Source: a virus
IMG/VR virus record: IMGVR_UViG_3300047564_006915
Location: 1-21,476 of that record
Reading direction: 5' to 3' (one strand)
DNA length: 21,476 nt
Below are positions 5,072-12,692 of this stretch, in pieces. The notes below the pieces were generated by a model, which was given only the letters and a program-made list of their open reading frames with translations, ran no database searches and was not told where the DNA came from. Positions within the stretch are counted from its first letter, which is position 1. Each line of letters opens with the position of its first letter. The position numbers and the translations under genes are program-made.

Positions 5072-8000
5072 ATGCCTTTGATTACACCACCTAGTCGTTT
5101 TGTCGGGCTACACTGTCACTCCGGATTTAGCACCATGGATGGATTAGGATATCCTGCTCAACACGTTGAGTGGATTGTTAAGAACGGCATGGACGCATGG
5201 GCGCTGACTGACCACGGCAACGGTAGTGGTCTTGCCCATGCTCAGTCGGCTGCAAAGAAGATGAAGAAGACAGGACAAAAATTCCGCCAGCTGAACGGGG
5301 TCGAGTTCTACTTCGTTCCATCACTGAAGAACTGGGCAGAGCAGTATCAAGATCACAAGGATGCAGTCGCTGCTGCCCGCTCTGAGAAGAAGTCGAAGGA
5401 GGCGACTGACATCGACGCCGACGATGAGGCAGGTGCGGGTCACATCATCGAGAATGAGGATGAGACAAAGGATGCATCATCACTCGAAGTAAAGGATGAC
5501 GAGTGGAAGCGTCGCTACCACCTCGTTGTGATTGCTAAGGACAAGCGTGGCCTGTCCAACCTCTTCACGCTGGTCAAGCGGTCATTCAAGGAGGGGTACT
5601 ACCGCTTCCCTCGGATTGACTTCGACATGCTCAAGCAGCACGGTGAAGGGCTTGTCGTCAGCACAGCCTGCATCGGTGGCATCATGGCGAACCGCGTCCT
5701 CCGCGGACAGGCGATGCACAAGTCAGATGCTGAGATCCAGCACGAGCTCAAGAACCTGACGGATCGGTTTGTGGACGTCGTCGGCCTCGAGAACTTCAAC
5801 CTCGAGATCCAGTTCAACAAGCTGCAGGCGCAGCACGACGTCAATCGGCACCTGATCGATCTGCACAAGAGCACAGGCGTCCCGCTGGTGGCGACCTGCG
5901 ATAGTCACTATCCCACTCCTGATAAGTGGAAGACACGTGAGCTCTACAAGAAGTTGGCGTGGATGAACGCGAAGGAGGAACCCAAGCCCCTCCCAGCATT
6001 CGATGAGCTGAAGTGCGAGCTCTACCCAAAGAACGCCGAGCAGATGTGGGAGGAGTTCAACCGACACACTGATGCCTACACATTCTATCAAGGCAACGAG
6101 GAGCTGGTTCGAGATGCGATCGAGCGGACGCACGACATCGCCTGGCAGCAGTGTGAGGACGTCTGGGTCGATACAGGCGCCAAGCTTCCAGTTTTCGCCA
6201 CGCCTGAGAAGACAGAGTTCCAGCAGCTGGTGGATCTCGTCAAGGAGCGGATGGGCGAGATGGGGCTACATGAAAAGCCCGAGTACATGGCCCGTGTGAA
6301 GGAGGAACTCTCAGACATCAAGCACCTGGGACACGCATCTTACTTCCTCACGATGTACAAGATCTTCCACCGTGCCAAGGAGCGGACGCTCCTCGGGCCA
6401 GGTCGTGGATCGGCACCCGGATCTCTCGTCAACTACATCCTCGGGATTACACAGATCGATCCGCTTCCGTTCGGCCTCCTCTGGAACCGCTTCCTTGGTC
6501 GGCATCGCGTGTCTTGGCCCGACATCGACTCCGATGCTGGCGATCGTGACGTTCTTATTGACGCGGCACGTGAGCTCTTCGGTGACGACGCTGTCATTCC
6601 CGTCTCCAACTTCAACACTCTGAAGCTGAAGTCGCTGGTGAAGGACGTCGCGAAGTTCTTCAACGTCCCGTTTGATGAGGTCAATGCGGTGACAGGTCCG
6701 CTCCAGGACGAGGTCATGCCTCACGCGAAGGATGACGACCAGGAGAAGTCGGTCTTCGTCCTCAAGCACGATGACTGCATGAAGTACTCACCTGCTTACA
6801 ATGCATTCATGACGAAGTATCCCGAGGTGGAGGAGCACGTTAATGCGCTCTTCATGGAAAACCGTTCGATCGGTCGTCATGCAGGCGGCGTCCTCGTTGC
6901 AGAACCCAAGGCGCTGGCTGAAGGCATGCCCATCATCGGTGTTCGCGGTGAATTGCAGACGCCGTGGACAGAAGGTATGAACTTCCGCAACCTGGAGGAC
7001 AACGGCTTCCTCAAGTTCGACTTCCTCGGCCTAACACTGCTCAAGGACGTAGAGAACTGCATCAAGCGGATCCTGATCAAGCAGGGTGTCAAGAACCCGA
7101 CATTCAGCCAGATCAAGGATTTCTTCGATGAGCATCTCAACTGCCGCACGGTCAAGCAGGATGACCAGCAGGTTTGGAAGCACGTCTATCACGAGGGTCG
7201 GTTCGTCGGTGTCTTCCAGTTCACGGCAGACGGTGCACGTAAGTTCTGCCTCGATGCGAAGCCCACAAACATCGGTGAGCTGGCAGCACTGACTGCAATC
7301 TACCGGCCAGGTCCACTGAAGGCAAACGTCCATAAGCTGTATGTTCAGGCAAAGAAGGATGCCTCGAAGATCAAGTACGACCATCCTGTCATCCAGGATG
7401 TGCTAGGACCGACATTCGGTTACGTTGTCTTTCAGGAACAGTTCATGATGCTGGCCCAAAAGCTGGCAGGGTTCTCTCCTGGCGAGGCTGACCAGCTCCG
7501 CAAGACGCTGGTCAAGAAGTCGCTGGACACGCTGGGCAAGAAGTCATCTGAGAAGGAGGCAGCGCGGAAGCAGTTCATCGACGGTGCTCTGGCACTGCAC
7601 GGTGTGCCTGAGAAGGTGACAGGCCCGCTCTGGGACACGATCGAGGCATTCTCAGTGTACGGCTTCAACAAGTCACACTCCGTGTCCTACGCGATCGACT
7701 CCTACTATGCCGGTTGGCTCCACACCCACTACGAGAAGGAGTGGCTGGCAACGATCCTGCAGTCTGAGACGGGCAATCCAAAGGGGCTGGCAAAGGCTAT
7801 TGCCGAGATCAAGGCAATCGGTTATAAGTTCTCGCAGGTCGACATCAACTACTCAGGTACCGAGTGGACGTACTCTGATGAGATCCAGGCATTCGTTCCA
7901 CCGCTGACATCTGTCAAGGGCCTGGGCGACTCAGCAGTGAGTGAGATCATGGAGAACAGGCCCTACCGTGCTCTGGATGACCTCCTGTTCGATGCAGAAG

Positions 8001-8635
8001 GTGAGTGGCGCCACTCCAAGCTGAACAAGAGCTGCCTTGAGTCGCTGATCCTCACTGAGAGCCTAGGTTCACTGCAGGAGTTCAAGGACGAGCGTCTCAA
8101 CAACCACAATCAGCTACACAAGATGATCATCGAGAACTATGACACGCTCCGCAAGGGTCGCACAGGAATGACCAAGACGGCCACCAAGAAGTGGGTAAAG
8201 GAGCACGGCAAGGAGCCTGTGATCATCGACCAGTTGATCGAGGCAACAGCGGATGTCCAAGATTGGAACCGCTACGAGAAGATCAAGAACTTCGTGGAGA
8301 TCTTGACCACGGCGTCAGAAGAACTACTATTCCCACCCACCGTGATGGCAAAGATTGATCGTTCTAACGTCCCGTCTGCAATGCAGATCTCACCAGGATC
8401 GAAGGCAGTTGTCTGGTTCTGTGCGCAGGACTGGGTCAAGAAACAGACAAAGAACGGCAAGACATTCTACACAGCATTCGCTGTTGACAATAATAGTGAC
8501 ACTGCAAGGATCCGCGTGTGGGGCACATTTAAAGAAGAGCCCGAGCGATACACTATGTGGCTCGCTGAGGTAGAATATGATGCTAACTGGGGTATGTCGA
8601 CCTCAGCAATGAAAATGCGAAAGATCGAGGTGTGA
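5072..8635 (+). CDS. dnaE: DNA polymerase III alpha subunit (DnaE-type, with intact PHP domain)
   Basis: 1187 residues, close to bacterial DnaE (about 1160). The N-terminal PHP domain has all expected metal ligands: H14, H16, D23, H48, E78, H150, C200, D277 and H279 (GLHCHS, LTDHGN, GVEFY, YHLVV, STACIGG, CDSHY). In DnaE proteins with a complete set the PHP is a proofreading 3'-5' exonuclease. An acidic insert lies at about 108-148. The palm has GRGSAPGS (444-451), PDID with D484 and D486, and KFDFLGL with D650, the three catalytic aspartates. YRPGPL, VFQEQFM and FNKSHSVSYA of the fingers are present; a helix-hairpin-helix (VKGLGDSAV) and an OB-like C-terminal region follow. Start ATG 5072 has AAGGA about 8 bases upstream. 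Unlike T4, which uses a family B polymerase, this phage brings its own C-family replicase. Confidence 0.97.
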   Translation: MPLITPPSRFVGLHCHSGFSTMDGLGYPAQHVEWIVKNGMDAWALTDHGNGSGLAHAQSAAKKMKKTGQKFRQLNGVEFYFVPSLKNWAEQYQDHKDAVAAARSEKKSKEATDIDADDEAGAGHIIENEDETKDASSLEVKDDEWKRRYHLVVIAKDKRGLSNLFTLVKRSFKEGYYRFPRIDFDMLKQHGEGLVVSTACIGGIMANRVLRGQAMHKSDAEIQHELKNLTDRFVDVVGLENFNLEIQFNKLQAQHDVNRHLIDLHKSTGVPLVATCDSHYPTPDKWKTRELYKKLAWMNAKEEPKPLPAFDELKCELYPKNAEQMWEEFNRHTDAYTFYQGNEELVRDAIERTHDIAWQQCEDVWVDTGAKLPVFATPEKTEFQQLVDLVKERMGEMGLHEKPEYMARVKEELSDIKHLGHASYFLTMYKIFHRAKERTLLGPGRGSAPGSLVNYILGITQIDPLPFGLLWNRFLGRHRVSWPDIDSDAGDRDVLIDAARELFGDDAVIPVSNFNTLKLKSLVKDVAKFFNVPFDEVNAVTGPLQDEVMPHAKDDDQEKSVFVLKHDDCMKYSPAYNAFMTKYPEVEEHVNALFMENRSIGRHAGGVLVAEPKALAEGMPIIGVRGELQTPWTEGMNFRNLEDNGFLKFDFLGLTLLKDVENCIKRILIKQGVKNPTFSQIKDFFDEHLNCRTVKQDDQQVWKHVYHEGRFVGVFQFTADGARKFCLDAKPTNIGELAALTAIYRPGPLKANVHKLYVQAKKDASKIKYDHPVIQDVLGPTFGYVVFQEQFMMLAQKLAGFSPGEADQLRKTLVKKSLDTLGKKSSEKEAARKQFIDGALALHGVPEKVTGPLWDTIEAFSVYGFNKSHSVSYAIDSYYAGWLHTHYEKEWLATILQSETGNPKGLAKAIAEIKAIGYKFSQVDINYSGTEWTYSDEIQAFVPPLTSVKGLGDSAVSEIMENRPYRALDDLLFDAEGEWRHSKLNKSCLESLILTESLGSLQEFKDERLNNHNQLHKMIIENYDTLRKGRTGMTKTATKKWVKEHGKEPVIIDQLIEATADVQDWNRYEKIKNFVEILTTASEELLFPPTVMAKIDRSNVPSAMQISPGSKAVVWFCAQDWVKKQTKNGKTFYTAFAVDNNSDTARIRVWGTFKEEPERYTMWLAEVEYDANWGMSTSAMKMRKIEV

Positions 8636-8636
8636 T

Positions 8637-9545
8637 TTGAAGTTTAATCTAAAGACAGTTGTGTTAGAAGGTGTGGATTGCAGCGGCAAGACAACACTGT
8701 TTAGGAGCTTGCATCGTGCAACAGGCTTCAAGTGGAATATCCACGATCGAAGTGCTCTCTCGATGCTCTGCTATGCAGTCATGTACGGAAGAGATGTTGA
8801 CCACTGGCGGCAGCTTCTCTTGGAAGAGATCAGTGATCTGAACAATGTGATCGTTGTGCTCATGCCCCCACTGGCCACCATCAAGGATCGCCTTGCTGAA
8901 AGAGGCGACGAGTTTCAAGATCAAGTGACGATTGAGAAGTTGTACACCATCTTTGAGGATGAGGTTTCACGTCTCAGCGCATACCCTAACGTCTTAGTTT
9001 GCGCGCAATCAAAAGCTTCCAGTGATGACATTGCACGGTGGCTTCTAAACTACGAGCGGCAGACATACAGTCGACTTGCAGAGATGACGCACGATCATGC
9101 GAGGATCAAACTGTCTGGTGAGGCGCCTTTCCTAAAGATGACGTGGGAAGACACTGACTTCAAGACACTCAGCACAAAGGCTCTCTTCTACGAACCTGAG
9201 CTTGAGTACTACGAAGCAACACGCAAGAAGCTTATTGAAAAGATCCAAGCAGAGCTGGCTGGCCAGAATGAGTACGAGATGAAGCAGGATCTCAAGTCGC
9301 GACGGTTTGTCATGACACAGGATAGTTGCATCTCCTATGCCCACTTCATGTATCGTGGCGGTGTGCTTCACGCCAACATCGTGTGCAGATCTTCTGAGGT
9401 GTCGCGTATCTTCCCAAATGACATCCACTTCATCGGTCACATGGGTCAGACAGCCCGACGTGAGCTCGGCCTCACCGTTGAGACACCCGTGAGGTTTAAT
9501 CTCACTCTCGACTCAGCACATGTAATCTTTCAACCTACGCATTAA
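8637..9545 (+). CDS. P-loop nucleotide kinase fused to a thymidylate synthase/hydroxymethylase-like domain
   Basis: 302 residues from TTG 8637, chosen because GAGGTG at 8627-8632 is correctly placed and no ATG or GTG precedes the P-loop suitably. Residues 1-135: deoxynucleoside monophosphate (thymidylate) kinase-like, Walker A GVDCSGKT (12-19), a DR motif (37-38) and a lid-like RLAERGDE (85-92). Residues about 185-302 resemble the catalytic half of thymidylate synthase: SRR (221-223), C231 as nucleophile candidate, R251-S-S-E254 exactly 20 residues after the Cys as in E. coli TS (C146, R166, D169), P260 and D262 at the places of P175 and N177, and DSAH ending at H295 near the H207 position. 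Asp at the 177 position is the dCMP-hydroxymethylase signature. The domain lacks most of the usual N-terminal part and the C-terminal 50-60 residues. It follows the polymerase by one base. Confidence 0.8.
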   Translation: MKFNLKTVVLEGVDCSGKTTLFRSLHRATGFKWNIHDRSALSMLCYAVMYGRDVDHWRQLLLEEISDLNNVIVVLMPPLATIKDRLAERGDEFQDQVTIEKLYTIFEDEVSRLSAYPNVLVCAQSKASSDDIARWLLNYERQTYSRLAEMTHDHARIKLSGEAPFLKMTWEDTDFKTLSTKALFYEPELEYYEATRKKLIEKIQAELAGQNEYEMKQDLKSRRFVMTQDSCISYAHFMYRGGVLHANIVCRSSEVSRIFPNDIHFIGHMGQTARRELGLTVETPVRFNLTLDSAHVIFQPTH

Positions 9546-9562
9546 AGTACTTAGAGGCATAA

Positions 9563-10555
9563 ATGAAGAGAGCATTAGTAACGGGCGGCGCCGGCTTCAT
9601 TGGGTCAAATCTGACGCACGCGCTCGTCGATGATGGCTGGACAGTTGACGTAGTAGACGACATGTCGAACGGTCATCTCAACCTTCTTGATGGTTTGAAC
9701 TATCGAGTTTTTCTGCCGGGCATGGCAGAAATCTATGAGGCACAGAAGCAGAGAACTTCGAAAGAAGTTTACGTGCATGAGTGCGACTTTGCACATCCAG
9801 TCATTCTAGACAGAATTGCTCGGAAGCAATACGACATCGTCTTCCACCAGGCAGCTGTTCCGCAAGTTTCCTACTCTGTCGAGCAGCCTACGAAGACGAC
9901 AGACGTCAATCTTCTGAGAAGCATTGAGCTTCTCCATTCTTGCGTCGGCAACGTCGACAAGGTGGTTGTTGCATCATCATCAGCTGTCTATGGTAACACG
10001 GAGACACTGCCGACAACTGAAGAGACGCCACGTAACCCAAGATCTCCATACGGCCTCCAGAAGAGTGCTCTTGAGGATTTCTGTCGACTATTTGGTGAGC
10101 TCTACGATCTAGACACCGTCTGTCTGCGTTATTTCAACGTTTTCGGCGCAGGCCAGTATGGCGACTCACCTTATTCCACAGCGGTGTCTGCTTGGTGTGA
10201 TGCAATCAAGAGCGGGCGCTCTCTTAGATCCGATGGTGATGGATCTCAATCCCGTGACATGTGTCATGTTGACAACGTCGTAAGTGCCAATATTCTTGCT
10301 GCCAAGACGCCGAACCGCCTCATGGGCAAAGGGTACAACATCTGCTGCGGTGAGAGGACGACAAACCTTGAGATCCTCCAACACCTTACAGGAGCATTTC
10401 CAACAGTTGAAGTTCGTCACGCTCCCTGGCGTCCAGGAGATGTCAAGCACACACTGGGTGACTGGACATCAGCAAATCGTGACTTCGGATACCAACCACT
10501 AGTTAAGTTCTGGGATGGGCTTGAGAAGACGCTCGCCTGGTGGGAGCTCAAGTAA
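9563..10555 (+). CDS. UDP-sugar 4-epimerase-like protein (extended SDR family)
   Basis: 330 residues. GGAGFIG (8-14) is the NAD-binding GxxGxxG motif and D31-D33 the adenine-ribose site. VASSSAVYG (137-144) and Y163-x-x-x-K167 give the Ser-Tyr-Lys active site. RYFNVFGAGQ (189-198), SPYS and the later DGDGSQSRDMCHVDNVV region follow the layout of UDP-glucose and UDP-N-acetylglucosamine 4-epimerases (GalE/WbpP type: RYFNVFGPRQ, DGEQTRDFxYVDD). The product would be a C4-inverted UDP-sugar for a glycosyltransferase, which is not in the window. AGAGG lies at 9553-9557, six bases before ATG 9563. The gene ends in TAATG shared with the thymidine kinase start, so the two are co-translated. Substrate beyond UDP-hexose or HexNAc is uncertain. 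Confidence 0.92.
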   Translation: MKRALVTGGAGFIGSNLTHALVDDGWTVDVVDDMSNGHLNLLDGLNYRVFLPGMAEIYEAQKQRTSKEVYVHECDFAHPVILDRIARKQYDIVFHQAAVPQVSYSVEQPTKTTDVNLLRSIELLHSCVGNVDKVVVASSSAVYGNTETLPTTEETPRNPRSPYGLQKSALEDFCRLFGELYDLDTVCLRYFNVFGAGQYGDSPYSTAVSAWCDAIKSGRSLRSDGDGSQSRDMCHVDNVVSANILAAKTPNRLMGKGYNICCGERTTNLEILQHLTGAFPTVEVRHAPWRPGDVKHTLGDWTSANRDFGYQPLVKFWDGLEKTLAWWELK

Positions 10556-11109
10556 TGCGCATCCCACCAACATTCACTGTCTTCTGTGGGCCTATGATGT
10601 CGTCCAAGACGACACGTCTGATCGGTGCGGTCGACCGCTTTCGATATCAGAACCAGCGTGTCCTTGCGTTTAAACCAAAGATGGATAGAAGGTATGCAAA
10701 AGAAGAGATCACTACACACAACGGTGGAAAACTTGAAGCTCTCATTGTTAGCACTGGTGATGAGATACTACGCCACGTTGACGTATATGAACCAGACGTT
10801 GTAGCAGTTGACGAAGCTTTCATGATTGACGGCTCTGCAGACGCACTCATTCAGATCTACCGTAGAGGCGTGTCTGTCGTCGTGTCGTCGATCGAGATGT
10901 CTGCCAGCTGCAACTCTTTCCCAGAGATTGAGAAGATCCTTCCCTGGGCGACAAAGGTTGAGAAGTGCACTGCCGTCTGTGTTGTATGCGGCGAGGATGC
11001 ACCGTACACACAGAAGAAGATCAATGACATCGCAGAGATCACTGTTGGGGGTTCTGAGCTCTATGAGCCTCGATGCTGGTCACATCATGCGACCGCGCGC
11101 GAAGCGTGA
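10555..11109 (+). CDS. tdk: thymidine kinase, type II
   Basis: 184 residues from ATG 10555, which overlaps the epimerase stop (TAATG); an in-frame TTG at 10540 lies inside the epimerase gene and is less likely. The P-loop is GPMMSSKT (12-19), in place of the usual GPMFSGKS/T. VVAVDEAFMID (82-92) carries the Mg-binding Asp (D86) and the catalytic Glu (E87). The lasso and zinc region is recognisable: C142-x-x-C145-G, QKK, GGSELYEPRC (C174) and a His (H177 or H178) in place of the fourth Cys. The enzyme phosphorylates thymidine to dTMP and is common in large phages. The GLD motif after the DE box is replaced by SIE, an unusual divergence. It sits among dNTP-supply genes. Confidence 0.93.
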   Translation: MRIPPTFTVFCGPMMSSKTTRLIGAVDRFRYQNQRVLAFKPKMDRRYAKEEITTHNGGKLEALIVSTGDEILRHVDVYEPDVVAVDEAFMIDGSADALIQIYRRGVSVVVSSIEMSASCNSFPEIEKILPWATKVEKCTAVCVVCGEDAPYTQKKINDIAEITVGGSELYEPRCWSHHATAREA

Positions 11110-11125
11110 TACATTAGTATCGAGG

Positions 11126-11135
11126 TAGCATGCTA
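11126..11135 (+). repeat. 10-bp palindrome centred on a start codon
   Basis: TAGCATGCTA is a perfect palindrome that contains ATG 11130. The CGAGG ribosome-binding site (11121-11125) is just upstream, and CCTCGAT at 11068-11074 is exactly complementary to ATCGAGG at 11119-11125, so a longer-range stem could cover it. A TAGTAT hexamer at 11115-11120, flanked as GATAC-ATTA-GTATC, has no -35. Suggestive only. Confidence 0.3.
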
Positions 11136-11966
11136 GATCCTAACAGCATCAATCTGGTCATTTATCATGCAAGCTGCACAGATGGATTTGGTGCAGCTTG
11201 GGCAGCGTGGAAGTTACTTGGCGACCGTGCTGAATACTACGCCGCAAAGTACGGAGAGGCACCGCCAGATGTGACTGGGAAGAACGTCATCGTCGTAGAT
11301 TTCTCATATGATAATGCTACTACTAAGCGCTTGATGAAGGAGGCAAAGGGGTTTTTCGTCCTCGACCACCACAAGTCGGCGATGGTAGAGCTGCACGACG
11401 TCTCCTGCACACACTTCGACATGAACCACAGCGGTGCAATGCTGGCCTGGAAGTTCTTCCATCCCGGTAAGGAAGCACCTCGGATGATCAAGCACATCGA
11501 GGATCGTGACCTCTGGAAGTGGGAGATCCCGTACTCGAAGGAGTTCTCAGCAGCATTTGACATGGTACCCTTCGACTTCGAGGAATTTGATAAGTACCTC
11601 GACGACTCAGCAGTCGACGATGCACAGGAGCGCGGTGCCTACATCCTCGCATACTCCAAGACGGTAATCTCCAAGATCTCCAAGCATGCTGCGCCACGCA
11701 AGCTGAACGGCAAGGATGTCCTGGTGGTGAACTCACCCCACTGGATGTCCGAGATTGGAAATGCGCTGTCACCCAAGTGTGACTTCGCAGTGATCTGGTA
11801 CTACGACCACGACACACACCAGGTGAAAGTGAGCCTCCGGGCGCACCATGATGATGCTGATGTGAGCGAGGTCGCCAAGAAGTACGGCGGAGGAGGACAT
11901 CGCAAAGCTGCAGGTTTCGCTCTTGCGCCCAACGTTAGTATTGAGACAATCTTCGACAAGGAGTAA
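11130..11966 (+). CDS. DHH/DHHA1 phosphoesterase (NrnA/RecJ-superfamily)
   Basis: 278 residues. The DHH domain motifs occur in order: IYHASCTDGFGAAWA with H13 and D18, VVDFSY with D57, the eponymous DHH at 79-81 (FVLDHHKS), NHSGAMLAW (99-107) and IEDRDLW with D125. These supply the two Mn/Mg ions. The C-terminal DHHA1 domain ends with GGGGHRKAAGF (253-263), which binds the substrate phosphate. The family contains oligoribonucleases (NrnA), exopolyphosphatases, cyclic-dinucleotide phosphodiesterases and RecJ nucleases. At this size, without the extra RecJ domains, an NrnA-like nanoRNA, pAp or oligonucleotide hydrolase is likely, perhaps recycling nucleotides from degraded host nucleic acid; hydrolysis of a signalling cyclic dinucleotide is an alternative. 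Two bases separate it from the dCMP deaminase, whose ribosome-binding site it contains. Confidence 0.92.
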   Translation: MLDPNSINLVIYHASCTDGFGAAWAAWKLLGDRAEYYAAKYGEAPPDVTGKNVIVVDFSYDNATTKRLMKEAKGFFVLDHHKSAMVELHDVSCTHFDMNHSGAMLAWKFFHPGKEAPRMIKHIEDRDLWKWEIPYSKEFSAAFDMVPFDFEEFDKYLDDSAVDDAQERGAYILAYSKTVISKISKHAAPRKLNGKDVLVVNSPHWMSEIGNALSPKCDFAVIWYYDHDTHQVKVSLRAHHDDADVSEVAKKYGGGGHRKAAGFALAPNVSIETIFDKE

Positions 11967-11968
11967 GG

Positions 11969-12379
11969 ATGCGTCCAGGCTGGGATGAAGTGTGGATGAA
12001 CATCGCACGTGAAGTATCACGCAGGTCAGCAGACGACAAGTACAAGGTCGGAACTGTAATAGTCACTGGAGACAACACACAAGTGCTGTCGCTAGGATAC
12101 AACGGTGACCACGCAGGTGGCCCAAATTGCAGAGAGTCGAGTGACCCCGGCGAGTCAGGTTTTATCCATGCCGAGATGAACGCACTGATCAAGCTTGACT
12201 ACAATAACCTAAAGCGACGTGTTATGTACGTGACGTTGTCGCCCTGTAAGATGTGCGCTAAAGCAATCATCAATGCAGGTATCAACGAGCTCGTGTACGG
12301 CGAAGATTATAGAGATCTCAGCGGTATTGACATTCTCACGGGCGCTGGGATAAAAGTTAGAAAAATAACTCAAACTTAG
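11969..12379 (+). CDS. dcd: dCMP deaminase
   Basis: 136 residues of the zinc-dependent cytidine/deoxycytidylate deaminase family. GFIHAEMNAL gives H67, A68 and the proton-shuttling E69; SPCKMCAK gives the two zinc cysteines C93 and C96. YKVGTVIV, GYNGDHAGGPNC and YGEDYRD also match the dCMP deaminase pattern (rather than cytidine deaminase). It converts dCMP to dUMP, the substrate for thymidylate or hydroxymethyl-dUMP synthesis, and so feeds naturally into the TS-like half of the fusion at 8637. AAGGAG overlaps the end of the DHH gene, correctly spaced from ATG 11969. Length is somewhat shorter than the T4 enzyme (193) because the extra zinc-binding insertion is absent. Confidence 0.95.
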   Translation: MRPGWDEVWMNIAREVSRRSADDKYKVGTVIVTGDNTQVLSLGYNGDHAGGPNCRESSDPGESGFIHAEMNALIKLDYNNLKRRVMYVTLSPCKMCAKAIINAGINELVYGEDYRDLSGIDILTGAGIKVRKITQT

Positions 12380-12392
12380 CGGATAGATATAG

Positions 12393-12692
12393 ATGATGAA
12401 AAAGTTAACTCCACAAGATGTAAACAAACTGATCAGACGATCTCTGACCAAGGTTGTGCTTGAAAAGCTAACAGTGAAAGTGGGCAAAGAGGTCGTCGTC
12501 TCACCTGAGCTTAAGATCCGTCACGTTGGAAACAATAAAATTGAGGGCTCTAAGTATCTTTACACAATCACTGGGATTGACAACGTCGACGGTGTTCTCC
12601 AGTTGAAGATGAAGTACTACGACGATGACACCCCTGAGCCCCTTGAGACGATCGTGGCGCAAGATGAATTTGACCAATACGAGCTGGCATAA
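12393..12692 (+). CDS. hypothetical protein, 99 aa
   Basis: Starts at ATG 12393 or the in-frame ATG 12396; only a weak AGCGGA lies upstream (12378-12383). The N-terminal 26 residues form a basic amphipathic helix (LTPQDVNKLIRRSLTKVVLEKL), similar to the L-R-x-x-I-R terminal helices of other proteins here. The remainder (about 27-99) is beta-rich with alternating hydrophobics (KEVVVSPELKIRHVG, KYLYTITGIDNVDG, LQLKMKYYDDD) and an acidic end. I do not recognise it. The stop codon overlaps the next start (TAATG at 12690), so its translation is coupled to the superoxide-dismutase-like gene. The helix plus small beta domain would suit a binding adaptor in a particle, but that is a guess. Confidence 0.75.
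   Translation: MMKKLTPQDVNKLIRRSLTKVVLEKLTVKVGKEVVVSPELKIRHVGNNKIEGSKYLYTITGIDNVDGVLQLKMKYYDDDTPEPLETIVAQDEFDQYELA

Noticed and set aside
9541-9585. Start hairpin at the UDP-sugar epimerase gene
   Set aside because: Direct repeats of GCATTA are visible but no stem of more than about four pairs covers the start, so this gene does not belong to the hairpin group.
10540-10554. TTG start five codons upstream for thymidine kinase
   Set aside because: ATG 10555 forms a TAATG junction with the epimerase stop and places the P-loop at the usual distance.
12327-12355. TTGACA followed after 16 bases by GATAAA, a possible promoter for 12393
   Set aside because: The -35 is perfect but the pair is inside the dCMP deaminase gene, the -10 is poor, and such matches are expected by chance in coding sequence.
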